DNA of 26,446 nucleotides from Desulfurococcales archaeon (GCA_015521095.1 WAOU01000022.1:1-26446), one strand, 5' to 3'; shown: positions 1 to 7,850, counted from the first letter of the stretch. A program made the numbers and translations. The notes: generated by a model from the letters alone, not told the origin.

Positions 1-1
1 A

Positions 2-982
2 AGGAGAATACCGGAAATGAAGAGAGAAAAACACATAGTCGAGACAATAGCCGCAATGGCTAGATACAATCCCTTCTTCGAGAGAGCAGGATTCAAATAT
101 ATGTGGGACACAGCCAGTGGCCGCCCAGTACTAATGTATCCACTGACGGAGAAAGCACAAGAATACATTAGAAACTACCTCGAGAATGATCCCCTAGGTT
201 CACAGCATAAAGGAGTACTGTACAAGCCAAAGTACAAGCCGGCTCCACCACTTCAAAAACCTATCAAGCTCAAAGGCGTTGTAAAATCATATAGAAACAC
301 TCTATCACTGGAAGGCCTCCCAGAGAACGTAGCCGAAGCACTCAGATCCTTTGGAGTAGAGAAACGAATAGTTGAGAGATACGTGTTAAGAGACGTAAAT
401 CTAGATATTGATCCGGGCACAGTGAATGTCTTGATAGGTATAAGCGGTGCAGGGAAAACAACACTACTCAGAATGATAATAGGAGCAGCCAATAATATTG
501 ACGATCCCGCATATAAGCCTGATGAAGGCGAAATAGAGGTTCCCGAAGGAGCAAAGCTCTCGGCATATCTACCGGGAGAGATTGAGCCAAAGTTCGGTGA
601 TAGAAGCCTGCTAGAAGAAATAACCTCCATAACGGGAGATGTAGTCGAAGCCCTTGAGGTTCTTAGCGTAGCCGGTATTAGTGATGCAGTCCTATATAGG
701 GCCAAAGTCTCAGAGCTCAGCACTGGTCAAAAAGAGCGAGCTAAGATAGCGGCTTTACTGGCGCAGAAACCTAACATCGTCATAATAGATGAGTTTACTG
801 CACACCTCGACCCTACAACTGCTAGATGGGTCGCCGGGAGAATAGCGAAGATGGCCAGACAACACGGTATAACGCTAGTTCTCGCAACGCATCGAAGAGA
901 GGTGCTCGACGCGCTAAACCCAGACAAGCTAATACAGGTCGGTTATGGGGGAGTAAAGGTGATAACACGTGAAGAGCTATAG
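2..982 (+). CDS. Acetyltransferase/ABC-type ATPase fusion (COG2401-like), 5'-truncated by the window edge
   Basis: The visible part is an ABC-type ATPase. Counted from the ATG at 17, it has Walker A GISGAGKTT at 141-149, signature LSTGQ at 234-238, Walker B IVIIDE at 254-259 and the H-loop His at 292. Where the Q-loop glutamine normally lies the sequence reads YLPGE. The first ~30 residues (MARYNPFFERAGFKY) look like the end of a GNAT acetyltransferase domain, which matches the known COG2401 architecture of acetyltransferase followed by ATPase. The reading frame stays open to the left edge of the window. An AAGGAG lies at 1-6 before the ATG at 17, but a gene starting there would lack most of the acetyltransferase domain, so I treat the gene as continuing upstream. 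There are no membrane segments and no adjacent permease, so it is unlikely to be a transporter. Its cellular role is not established. The 3' end overlaps the next gene by 14 nt. Confidence 0.8.
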   Translation, partial: RRIPEMKREKHIVETIAAMARYNPFFERAGFKYMWDTASGRPVLMYPLTEKAQEYIRNYLENDPLGSQHKGVLYKPKYKPAPPLQKPIKLKGVVKSYRNTLSLEGLPENVAEALRSFGVEKRIVERYVLRDVNLDIDPGTVNVLIGISGAGKTTLLRMIIGAANNIDDPAYKPDEGEIEVPEGAKLSAYLPGEIEPKFGDRSLLEEITSITGDVVEALEVLSVAGISDAVLYRAKVSELSTGQKERAKIAALLAQKPNIVIIDEFTAHLDPTTARWVAGRIAKMARQHGITLVLATHRREVLDALNPDKLIQVGYGGVKVITREEL

Positions 983-1874
983 TGGAGACATACTCGCACT
1001 AGCCGAGGAGTGCAGTGATATCCTAATGCATTACTATAGCCCAGATACTGTTAAGAAAGTTGAAACAGAAGTCGTATCCGAACCTAACATAGGAATTGAT
1101 AGTGATCGTGTGGACGTCTACGTGAAGAGTATAAGAGAGGTCAGCCTCGACGAGTTACCGATAATAAACAGTATATTGCTAGCTCTCCAGGATAAAAGAA
1201 CAGTCTTCTACGAGTATGAAAGCATAAGGATAAAAGAGCCTAGACACAAGGTCCTCTCAAAGCTCATATCTAGGAGCCTTAAGCTAGGCGTACCAGCAAT
1301 CGTCGTTATGCCAAGCGCCCTACCCGTGTCGCTCCTGAATGCCCTAAACGAGGATGTTTTACAATTACTTGACGAGAGCCTATATATGAAGATCAACGTG
1401 ACTTATGAGAATTACTTTTATCTTCCGGCCAGGGAAAAGGCGAGTTCGATAGAGCTAGTTGCCAAGGATAATAGTAAGAGTAGTTATGAGAGGGTAGAGT
1501 GGCTAAGCTCTGAAGCCCCTAAGAGAGGTATCGAGATAAAGAGAGTATTGTACTTGCCGGATAATAGGAGTATCTTCGATTATACTCTTGGCGCGGGCCC
1601 CCAGGGTATATATGAGCGCGTGCCAGTCAACAAGTTAGCCTTATACATACTGGCCTTATCCAAGTGTATAGGTTTTAGCGGTCTCGAAATGATATCGAGG
1701 ATAGAGAAGAGTACCCATTTATTATATGCAGTTAACCTCGATTATGAGACACTCAGCAAGATCCGTGAAAACGTATCTCAGGCTTACAGGATGCCACCTC
1801 TCGGATTATTATTCTCAAGTATGAGGATTGGCGCGTCAAAGGTATTCTCGGAAATAATATCGAGGCTCCTCTAG
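969..1874 (+). CDS. Conserved-looking hypothetical protein, 301 aa, coupled to the COG2401-like ATPase
   Basis: I do not recognise this protein. It starts with GTG at 969, six bases after an AGGTGAT ribosome-binding site, and overlaps the end of the upstream ATPase by 14 nt, so translation is probably coupled. It is a soluble-looking alpha/beta protein of 301 aa without a signal peptide or clear membrane helices. The central part (about residues 90-135) has a run resembling a nucleotide- or substrate-binding alpha/beta segment (LGVPAIVVMPSALPVSLLNAL). No cysteine or histidine cluster suggests metal binding. The coupling implies that it works with the ATPase, perhaps as substrate or regulatory partner; this is inference. 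Its stop codon TAG shares the palindrome CTAG at 1871-1874 with the stop of the convergent DUF211 gene. Confidence 0.75.
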   Translation: MKSYSGDILALAEECSDILMHYYSPDTVKKVETEVVSEPNIGIDSDRVDVYVKSIREVSLDELPIINSILLALQDKRTVFYEYESIRIKEPRHKVLSKLISRSLKLGVPAIVVMPSALPVSLLNALNEDVLQLLDESLYMKINVTYENYFYLPAREKASSIELVAKDNSKSSYERVEWLSSEAPKRGIEIKRVLYLPDNRSIFDYTLGAGPQGIYERVPVNKLALYILALSKCIGFSGLEMISRIEKSTHLLYAVNLDYETLSKIRENVSQAYRMPPLGLLFSSMRIGASKVFSEIISRLL

Positions 1875-2161
1875 TCTTCTATCTCGGGTTCCTCTACTAT
1901 CTTCTTCCCTGCTATAACCTGGTCGACGCTGTGGATTATGCATCCTAGTTCTTCGAGTTTCTCGCTAACTTGGTTGAAGTTGATGTCGGTTCCTTCAATA
2001 GTCATACTTAGAGTAACGGTCTCAACATCGATTTCTTTTACAGTTACGTTTACGCCTTCTATTCCTGGTAAGCTTGCCACTTCTCTACTGACATCTATAA
2101 TACTAAGACCCTTCAGAGGCTTGAGAATGTCTAGAACTATTCTTCGTATAGGTGCACTCAT
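1871..2161 (-). CDS. DUF211 family protein
   Basis: A 96-aa protein with the pattern of the archaeal DUF211 family (typified by MTH889): an N-terminal IRRIVLDILKP segment, then LPGIEGVNVTVKEIDVETVTLSMTIEGTD-type strands, and a C-terminal SVDQVIAGKKI segment. The family has a ferredoxin-like beta-alpha-beta fold and forms ring-like oligomers; its function is unknown. The ATG start is preceded by GGGGA about nine bases upstream. It ends convergently with the 301-aa gene, sharing CTAG, and lies 40 nt beyond the 3' end of the thioesterase gene on the same strand, so the two may be cotranscribed. Confidence 0.85.
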   Translation of the reverse strand: MSAPIRRIVLDILKPLKGLSIIDVSREVASLPGIEGVNVTVKEIDVETVTLSMTIEGTDINFNQVSEKLEELGCIIHSVDQVIAGKKIVEEPEIED

Positions 2162-2201
2162 TCTCTATTTCCCCAATGCTATATCACTGTTACCTGGAAA
2201 T

Positions 2202-2651
2202 TTAAGGGTTAATAGCCTGTTGTCTCATCATTGCTTCTTCAAATGCTTTTTTGATCTCCTCTGGGACCTCTACGGGTCTCCTCTTAACCGGGTCGAATGC
2301 CACTGTAATGATATTGCACACGGCGCTGGGGACGCCAAGGCTCGTATTGTAGATTTTGTATCTCCATCTTATGCTGCTCCTACCAATCTCTATGCCTATG
2401 ATATCGACACGATATCGGTCATGGACCCTTAATGGAGCATGGTAGTCACACTCTGCGTGTACCCGCGGGAATATTATGTCGAGTCTACCCTCAAAATCTA
2501 TACCGAGCTTAGATAAACCTGTGAAGAGGAATTCTTCTTCTGCCTTCTCACAGTATTTGAAGAAACTCGTGAAGTGAGCAATATGTGCGGCGTCGCTCTC
2601 ACTCCAATACACTCTGCCCTCAAGACTGAAGATTGGCTTATCCTCGCTCAA
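2202..2651 (-). CDS. Acyl-CoA thioesterase, hotdog fold (YbgC/FadM-like)
   Basis: A 149-aa single-domain protein of the 4-hydroxybenzoyl-CoA thioesterase type. The diagnostic N-terminal pattern is visible: VYWSESDAAHIAHFTSFFKYCEKAEEEF, in which Asp20 takes the place of the catalytic aspartate of the YbgC/FadM group and the following long helix carries the aromatic residues. Members hydrolyse acyl-CoA thioesters; the substrate here cannot be told. Translation begins at TTG (2651), nine bases after a strong GGAGGAG site. That site lies inside a small upstream reading frame (2638-2763) which overlaps this start. The gene is followed by DUF211 on the same strand. Confidence 0.85.
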   Translation of the reverse strand: MSEDKPIFSLEGRVYWSESDAAHIAHFTSFFKYCEKAEEEFLFTGLSKLGIDFEGRLDIIFPRVHAECDYHAPLRVHDRYRVDIIGIEIGRSSIRWRYKIYNTSLGVPSAVCNIITVAFDPVKRRPVEVPEEIKKAFEEAMMRQQAINP

Positions 2652-2763
2652 TGTATCTTCTCCTCCACTCTTTATCGTCTCCGGATATACCTACAATAAC
2701 TTCTAGCCCAGTCAAATTAGTGATATAATCTAATACATATGCAGCTATAACTATTATGATCAT
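2638..2763 (-). CDS. Possible 41-aa small protein overlapping the thioesterase start
   Basis: The reading frame starts with ATG at 2763 and ends with TAA, overlapping the TTG start of the thioesterase by 14 nt. The N-terminal half is hydrophobic (MIIIVIAAYVLDYI) and the tail is charged (DDKEWRRRYIERG). An A/T-rich TTAATAGAT box about 25 nt upstream of the ATG would fit a leaderless transcript, the common arrangement in crenarchaea. The arrangement suggests a translationally coupled leader peptide or small membrane protein. I cannot match it to any family. It could be a chance frame in the 5' leader of the thioesterase gene. Confidence 0.3.
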   Translation of the reverse strand: MIIIVIAAYVLDYITNLTGLEVIVGISGDDKEWRRRYIERG

Positions 2764-2801
2764 TATTAATACACTTAAGCTATCTATTAATTATCTCCGT
2801 T

Positions 2802-3575
2802 TTACTCGACTAGGTGTCGTGGAAGGAATAGCGTTTTTCCATTTATTCTTAGAGATAGAATATCTATACCGTACGCAGAGCGCAGAACATCTTCTCCTAG
2901 ATTTCCGGGCCTACCATGGAACATGACTTCTCCTCTCCTCAGAACAGTCACAGTATCAAACAATCCTGCATAGTATATCTCGTGAGTCGTTACAAGTGTA
3001 ATCGCATTGTTCCTAACCGTGTATTCCCTAACTATTCTAAATACTCTTTCCTTGTTACTAATGTCAAGGAAGTTAAAGAGCTCATCCAATAACAAAATCC
3101 TAGGTCTACGGGCTAGCACCCTAGCGGCACATACTAGTCTCTGTTCGCCGCTACTCAGGGTAGTGAATCTTCTGCCCAAAAGCCGAGATATACCGACTAG
3201 CTGGATCGCTTCCTCGACTGCTTCGCTCTCATCTTCGATAGAGGAACCATATAATCCGGCCTCTATAACGTTCTCAACAGTAGCGAGCGGATCCACCTCT
3301 GGTAGAGCAGGAAGATAACCTATCATGTCACGGATCTTATCTGGCTTATCGCCACAAATAGTAACGATTCCCTTACTGGGTGACAGGATACCCGAAAGAA
3401 CCTTCAGCAGGGTAGTTTTCCCGGCTCCATTAGGGCCGAGGATAAGATGCAGTCCTTTTTCAACCGTGTATTTGTTGACATAGAGTATTCTAGTTCCATT
3501 CATTGATACTTCTAAGTCTTCAACTGAAACTCGACATTCTTTATATGAGGTCTTAGCCATCTTGTCTCTCACCAT
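2802..3575 (-). CDS. ABC transporter ATPase of a metal-chelate/corrinoid importer (BtuD/FecE-like)
   Basis: A 257-aa cytoplasmic ATPase that would power import through the adjacent permease. Walker A GPNGAGKTT is at 47-55, signature LSSGEQ starts at residue 140, Walker B ILLLDE at 160-165 and the H-loop His at 198. Two positions are unusual. The Q-loop reads GYLPALPEVD, with Ala in place of the usual Gln, and Walker B continues DELFNFLD rather than DEP. It starts 7 nt inside the 3' end of the permease gene, so the genes are translationally coupled. An alternative in-frame Met lies at residue 6. It is the last gene of a three-gene operon of binding protein, permease and ATPase. Confidence 0.9.
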   Translation of the reverse strand: MVRDKMAKTSYKECRVSVEDLEVSMNGTRILYVNKYTVEKGLHLILGPNGAGKTTLLKVLSGILSPSKGIVTICGDKPDKIRDMIGYLPALPEVDPLATVENVIEAGLYGSSIEDESEAVEEAIQLVGISRLLGRRFTTLSSGEQRLVCAARVLARRPRILLLDELFNFLDISNKERVFRIVREYTVRNNAITLVTTHEIYYAGLFDTVTVLRRGEVMFHGRPGNLGEDVLRSAYGIDILSLRINGKTLFLPRHLVE

Positions 3576-4531
3576 CCAGTTTTCCGCGACAGATAGAATA
3601 GTATGGGTCCTCCGAAGAGAGCGGTGACAGCGGTCAAAGGTATCTCGCCATTAAACGATAATGCCCTTACGACTAGGTCGCTAGCTATAGTGGATGCCAT
3701 CCCGAGCATGATACTGGCATAGAGTACTGTTGAGAACCGGCTACCATATATTAGTCTAGCCGTCCATGGAGCGGCTAGGCCTATGAATCCTACTGGTCCA
3801 GCAAGGGCTACAGCCCCGACCGCAGAGAGGCTTGCAAAAATTATCGTGTAAAGTCGTACCTTTTCAACGTCAACACCCATGGACTTAGCAGTACTATCTC
3901 CCAGGATCAGTGCATAGATACTTCTCCTATACAGGAACAAGTATGAAATAGACACCAGGGTTAGAATTACTGTTACCAGGAGATAAGTCTTGAGGACGTA
4001 AGCAACGGTTCCGAACAACCAAGTAAACGATACCATTTGAGCCTCTGGAAACGTGTTTATCATGATGATGATTAAACCGAAAAAAGAGTAGCTAACTGAT
4101 ACACCTGCAACTATAAGGCTTGTCGGTCCACTCTTCACGTATGCTCCTATACCTGCAACGACCAGGAATGCCACGATACCCCATAAGAGTCCATACAAGT
4201 AGACTGTGCTGGGCGAGGGCCCACTGGTAATAAGAGCCAATACAACTCCAAAGGCAGAGCCTGTAGACACTCCCAACAAATACGGATCAGCAAGAGGATT
4301 CCGAAGCGAGAACTGATATGCGAGCCCAGCAGAGCCAAGAGCAGCGCCGACAACTAGTGCAGCGAGGGTCCTGATAAACCGATATGTTAAAACACCATTA
4401 TTATCGCCCTGGATCCAGCTCGCTATTTCACCTAATCCAACTGTACCTGTGGTTCCATATGCTAGACCGAGCATGAACAGTATAACCACGGTGAGTGGGA
4501 GTATGGCTAGGAGGAAAACAATATTCTTCAT
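3569..4531 (-). CDS. ABC transporter permease, BtuC/FecCD family
   Basis: A 320-aa integral membrane protein with about nine or ten hydrophobic helices, the usual length for one subunit of the homodimeric FecCD/BtuC permeases. Family signatures are visible: RTLAALVVGAALGSAGLAYQ near the N terminus, NPLADPYLLGVSTGSAFG in the next segment, and GPVGFIGLAAPWTAR ahead of the C-terminal helices (the coupling helix that contacts the ATPase). It imports iron-chelate, haem or corrinoid substrates. The gene lies 50 nt after the binding-protein gene and overlaps the ATPase gene by 7 nt, which supports one importer operon. Confidence 0.92.
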   Translation of the reverse strand: MKNIVFLLAILPLTVVILFMLGLAYGTTGTVGLGEIASWIQGDNNGVLTYRFIRTLAALVVGAALGSAGLAYQFSLRNPLADPYLLGVSTGSAFGVVLALITSGPSPSTVYLYGLLWGIVAFLVVAGIGAYVKSGPTSLIVAGVSVSYSFFGLIIIMINTFPEAQMVSFTWLFGTVAYVLKTYLLVTVILTLVSISYLFLYRRSIYALILGDSTAKSMGVDVEKVRLYTIIFASLSAVGAVALAGPVGFIGLAAPWTARLIYGSRFSTVLYASIMLGMASTIASDLVVRALSFNGEIPLTAVTALFGGPILFYLSRKTGW

Positions 4532-4581
4532 ATCCTGCTCAGCCCTCTATCATAGTAGCGAATACCCATCCAGTTTGAGAT

Positions 4582-5901
4582 TTATGGTGCGGGGAATGAT
4601 ATGGCCGGGAATTCCGTTATGCAGCTCGGTATTTCCGCAGAGGTTGCATTGTAGAGTTCGGGATAGACAATGTATTGTAGGAGCAGTAATCCGTCGGCTA
4701 GCCTAGGGCTAGGCCTATTCAGCAGGTTCGTTAGAGGATACTGTATACAATAGACTCTCCCTTCCTGTATTGCTGGGATCGAGGTATAGTCAGGGCCGAG
4801 GGTCTCGTTTAAGTAGGAGAGGAAGGAGTCGACGCTTATGCCAGTCAATATAATAACGTCGGGAGACGCCGATAATAGGTCCTCTGGGCTAATGCTAGCC
4901 CATCCGCTATAGTTGGCGAAGGCGTTTACTGCTCCTATCTGTTCTAGACCCGCTGCCTGGAATGTTCCATTTCCTGCGATGAATATGGGGTTGATCCATA
5001 CTATGATTCCTACTTTTAGGGGCTCAATGTTTTCAGCCGCTAGCTTTAGTGTTAGGATCTTGGATTCAAAATCTGCAGCTACCTGGGAGGCCTTGGCTAT
5101 GTCTCCTATGGCTTTTCCTGTTAGAAGGATTGATGTTTTTACATCATATATCGTGCTCTGTGGAAGTAGTATCATTGGTATTCCTCTAGCCGATAAGATT
5201 TCTTTGATCTGGCTATGGGAGGGGACATTATCTAGTCCTATTACTAGGTCAGGCTGTAGTGATAGTATTGTTTCGATGTTGGGTGTGAAGAATCCTCCCA
5301 CGTCTGTTATCGTTCCGTTCTGAAGTGCTTGAGCTACTTCTGGTGGCCAGTCTGTATAGCTTGTTGCTCCTACGAGTCTATCGGTTGCGTTCAGGTAGTA
5401 TAGTATTTCTACTATGCTTGGAGCGAGTGCCACTATTCTCTCTGGCTTTGCGGGTATTATTACTTCGTCGCCGGTGGCATCTACTACTGTTGTGGGGTAG
5501 AGTAGGGATTCTACTTGGGATTCTAGGCTCTGAAGCTTTTCTTGTAGGGTTTGGATCTGTTCTAGCAGACTCTCTATCTGTTGTCTCGTTGTCACATTTG
5601 TTGTTGCAAGGGTCTGGTTTAGTACTGTTAGGCTTGCCTTGATACTGGATATCTCGTCTGCTAACTGGTATAGATCGTCTGCTGTTGGGCTATTTTCTAA
5701 TTGTTGGTTGATCGTGTTAATCTCGTCTGCTAGTGTGTTTACTTGCTGGGCTAGTTGGTCTAGGTTTCCTAATTGTTGGTTCATGTTGTTGAGTTGTTGC
5801 TGTATGTCTGATGTTGTCTTGTTTATTTGGGTTATACTGTATATTGAGATTGGGAGTGTTATTAGGGCGATTATTATTGCTGCGAGTGCGAGTTTATCCA
5901 T
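4582..5901 (-). CDS. Membrane-anchored metal-chelate (BtuF/FhuD-like) binding protein with coiled-coil stalk
   Basis: Using the ATG at 5901, this is a 439-aa protein in three parts. Residues 4-24 form a hydrophobic membrane anchor. Residues about 28-134 form a Gln/Asn/Leu-rich heptad coiled coil (IQQQLNNMNQQLGNLDQL and similar). Residues about 137-439 form a PF01497-type periplasmic-binding domain starting VVDATGDEVIIPAKPERIVAL. The stretch APSIVEILYYLNATDRLVGATSY...WPPE resembles cobalamin-binding BtuF proteins, so a corrinoid is the most likely ligand; a ferric chelate is possible. The stalk would hold the ligand-binding domain about 15 nm from the membrane, probably near or beyond the S-layer (inference). 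The frame extends 20 codons further to an ATG at 5961, and a TATA-like GTTATATC 25 nt above that would allow a leaderless start. I prefer 5901 because it puts the anchor directly at the N terminus. Confidence 0.88.
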   Translation of the reverse strand: MDKLALAAIIIALITLPISIYSITQINKTTSDIQQQLNNMNQQLGNLDQLAQQVNTLADEINTINQQLENSPTADDLYQLADEISSIKASLTVLNQTLATTNVTTRQQIESLLEQIQTLQEKLQSLESQVESLLYPTTVVDATGDEVIIPAKPERIVALAPSIVEILYYLNATDRLVGATSYTDWPPEVAQALQNGTITDVGGFFTPNIETILSLQPDLVIGLDNVPSHSQIKEILSARGIPMILLPQSTIYDVKTSILLTGKAIGDIAKASQVAADFESKILTLKLAAENIEPLKVGIIVWINPIFIAGNGTFQAAGLEQIGAVNAFANYSGWASISPEDLLSASPDVIILTGISVDSFLSYLNETLGPDYTSIPAIQEGRVYCIQYPLTNLLNRPSPRLADGLLLLQYIVYPELYNATSAEIPSCITEFPAISFPAP

Positions 5902-6009
5902 TGTAATGCTGGACACGGTATCCACCAAGGGCTTAGAGGGACAGGAACCAGTATAAAACATTCATATGTAAAACACCGAGATATAACGATCAAGAGAGTA
6001 GAAGAGGGC

Positions 6010-7002
6010 CTAGACAGATGCAAAACAATACGAGGCTCCACACGTTTTTCGAGTAACCAAGCCCTTGACTTCTAGATAACGTAAGTGAGCCAAGGCTTCT
6101 CCCATAGCGAAGAACCTCTCTGCATATGGATACTCATTCCAACTAGAGTACCGGACTCTCCACTTAATACGTTTAGCTATCTCGTATCCTGTAAGGCGAC
6201 CCTCCTTTCTTAGAATCTCGAGTATTTCTCCAAGCCTAGTCTTATGATGTTCTAGGATCTCGTTTATACGTCTGACCGGATCAGTGATGTCTTCTCTATG
6301 GCCAGGATGGATTACTTTAACGCCTAAGTTCTTGATCCTATATAGTGTATCGAGATAGTCTTTTAGCGGGTTATCTCTCCAGTCATGAATCGTTACATGA
6401 GGAGTTATCCTCTCCAATACAACATCTCCACCGAACAGCTTGGATCCATCACTTGACAACAGCCCTATATGTCCAGGAGTATGACCTGGTAATTCAATAA
6501 CCCGGTATTTCTCCTTACCTAACGTGATCTCATCATCTTCTCTTAGGAGGTTCCATTCAACGTCGATAAGCTCTCTATAGGTATCTGCCAGCCTCACTGC
6601 TGGATGATTCTTGAATATTGTTTCAGCTTCTTCTCTGCTCATACCATGCTCTATAAACAAGCGGACAGCTCCGCGAACAAAGGATTCAACACCCTTCTCT
6701 ATTACCTTATAGTCGCCTGCACCGATGAATAGCCTTGCGTTACTTAACCTGTGTAGGAAAAGTGACATTGTACTGTGGTCGACATGGAAATGTGTGATAT
6801 AGATGTTTCGTATATTGCATGGATTAAGGCCTCCGCGTTTCAGAACTGTGACAAAACTTGTTATACTTCTACCAGAAAGGATGCCGGAGTCGACGAGATC
6901 GAGTGATCCGTCGTCGGAACTGAAGGCGTAAACGTTTACTGCTCCGAGACTCTTTATTGGAAGCCATACAGGTACCTTGTACAATATCCACGCCCGTGTC
7001 AA
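6010..7002 (-). CDS. Metallo-beta-lactamase-fold hydrolase with C-terminal winged-helix
   Basis: A 330-aa protein with the binuclear metal site of the metallo-beta-lactamase superfamily: THFHVDH (His71, His73, Asp75, His76), GHTPGH (His174), GGDV (Asp193) and HPGH near 232-235. The C-terminal ~80 residues (LGEILEILRKEGRLTGYEIAKRI...LAHLRYLEVKGLV) look like the small winged-helix often appended to the LACTB2-type subgroup. Members include thioester hydrolases and endoribonucleases, and the substrate cannot be decided here. The start is TTG at 7002, with no in-frame ATG upstream. A TATA-like GTTATAGAC about 25 nt upstream fits a nearly leaderless transcript. It is divergent from the marC-like gene across a 161-nt region with two inverted repeats. 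Confidence 0.88.
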   Translation of the reverse strand: MTRAWILYKVPVWLPIKSLGAVNVYAFSSDDGSLDLVDSGILSGRSITSFVTVLKRGGLNPCNIRNIYITHFHVDHSTMSLFLHRLSNARLFIGAGDYKVIEKGVESFVRGAVRLFIEHGMSREEAETIFKNHPAVRLADTYRELIDVEWNLLREDDEITLGKEKYRVIELPGHTPGHIGLLSSDGSKLFGGDVVLERITPHVTIHDWRDNPLKDYLDTLYRIKNLGVKVIHPGHREDITDPVRRINEILEHHKTRLGEILEILRKEGRLTGYEIAKRIKWRVRYSSWNEYPYAERFFAMGEALAHLRYLEVKGLVTRKTCGASYCFASV

Positions 7003-7059
7003 ACAGGGGCATGGTAATAGTCTATAACTGTTAGCGGCTTTAGCTAGAATATTCTATGT

Positions 7060-7071
7060 GATACCGGTATC
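7060..7071. repeat. 12-bp perfect palindrome between the MBL hydrolase and marC-like genes
   Basis: GATACCGGTATC is a perfect 12-bp palindrome, 58 bp above the start of the metallo-hydrolase gene and 92 bp above the marC-like gene. Its position in a divergent promoter region fits a regulator-binding site. No regulator gene is adjacent. Confidence 0.4.
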
Positions 7072-7090
7072 CCACCATGTTATGATAAGG

Positions 7091-7126
7091 GAGTTTTATA
7101 AGGATCCTATGCATCGAAGATGCATA
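7091..7126 (+). promoter_or_regulatory. marC-like promoter with an inverted repeat at the probable transcription start
   Basis: A TATA-like GTTTTATAAGG lies at 7092-7102. An 8-bp inverted repeat with a 3-bp spacer, TATGCATC-GAA-GATGCATA, covers 7108-7126. By archaeal spacing (TATA about 25 nt above the start site) transcription would begin within the repeat. It could therefore be an operator that blocks polymerase, or a short hairpin in the leader. A strong GGGGAGGA ribosome-binding site follows at 7147-7154, nine bases before the ATG at 7164. Confidence 0.5.
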
Positions 7127-7163
7127 AGTCCAACGAGATAAAAATAGGGGGAGGATTGAAACA

Positions 7164-7745
7164 ATGATAACGGAAATAATACTACTATACGGACAAATAG
7201 TAGCGATAATGAATCCATTCACAGCACTAAACAACTATCTAACACTAACAGAGACAATGGAGAAAGAAGAAGCATTAACAGTCCTAAAACACGCTATGCT
7301 AGTAGTACTCTTCCTAGGCTTAACATTCACAGTAGCAGGCAGGCTAATATTAGAATTCTATCACCTTAGCCTAGCCAGCCTACGTCTGGGAGGAGGAATC
7401 CTCCTTTTATACATATCGATAGACATGCTTAGTGGACAACCAAAGACAAGGAGCGTAGAAGGAAAAGAAGTAGCAGTAGTTCCACTAGCGACGCCAATGA
7501 TCGTGGGACCAGGAACAATGACTCTGCTAATCCATCTAGGAACAACAAGCCCCATAATACACGTAATAGGAGCATTCTTACTCTCACTAGCCACGATCGC
7601 GTTCTCCCTTAGAGCAAGCCACTTATTTAAACGAGTACTAGGAAGAAACGGTATAAAGGCAATGGCAAGATTCATGGCACTGATAATTGCTAGTGTGGCG
7701 GCTGAGATGATTCATGGTGCGATAATAGAATGGCTTAATCAGTAA
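7164..7745 (+). CDS. MarC family integral membrane protein
   Basis: A 193-aa protein with about six transmembrane helices and the MarC-family signatures: NPFTALNNYLTLT near residue 17, VVPLATPMIVGPGTMT in the middle and a C-terminal FMALIIASVAAEMIHGAI helix. The fold is a two-fold repeat, which would explain the matching NPFTA and PMIVGPG segments. MarC proteins were once linked to multiple antibiotic resistance, but that role is not supported and the transported substrate is unknown. The length is normal. It is preceded by a strong ribosome-binding site and by the inverted repeat at 7108-7126, suggesting specific control. Confidence 0.9.
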   Translation: MITEIILLYGQIVAIMNPFTALNNYLTLTETMEKEEALTVLKHAMLVVLFLGLTFTVAGRLILEFYHLSLASLRLGGGILLLYISIDMLSGQPKTRSVEGKEVAVVPLATPMIVGPGTMTLLIHLGTTSPIIHVIGAFLLSLATIAFSLRASHLFKRVLGRNGIKAMARFMALIIASVAAEMIHGAIIEWLNQ

Positions 7746-7753
7746 TTTTCTAG

Positions 7754-7770
7754 TTTCTAGTAATTAGAAA
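7754..7770. other. Short hairpin downstream of the marC-like gene
   Basis: TTTCTA-GTAAT-TAGAAA forms a 6-bp stem and 5-nt loop just after the marC-like stop codon, in the 105-nt convergent gap before the filament-type gene. The region is A/T-rich with several T runs. It may help end transcripts from either side, but archaeal termination does not need a hairpin. Confidence 0.25.
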
Positions 7771-7850
7771 TTGTATGAGGGTAAAAAGAACAGACAAAAT
7801 AAATGTTTATGTTTTAAACTATATATTTAAGAGATCTAAGGATTTTAACG

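Noticed and set aside
253..723. A 156-aa frame on the minus strand inside the COG2401-like ATPase gene
   Set aside because: It is Ser/Pro/Ile-rich and antisense to conserved Walker motifs, as expected of a shadow frame. The same applies to other long antisense frames, such as those within the binding-protein and M42 genes.
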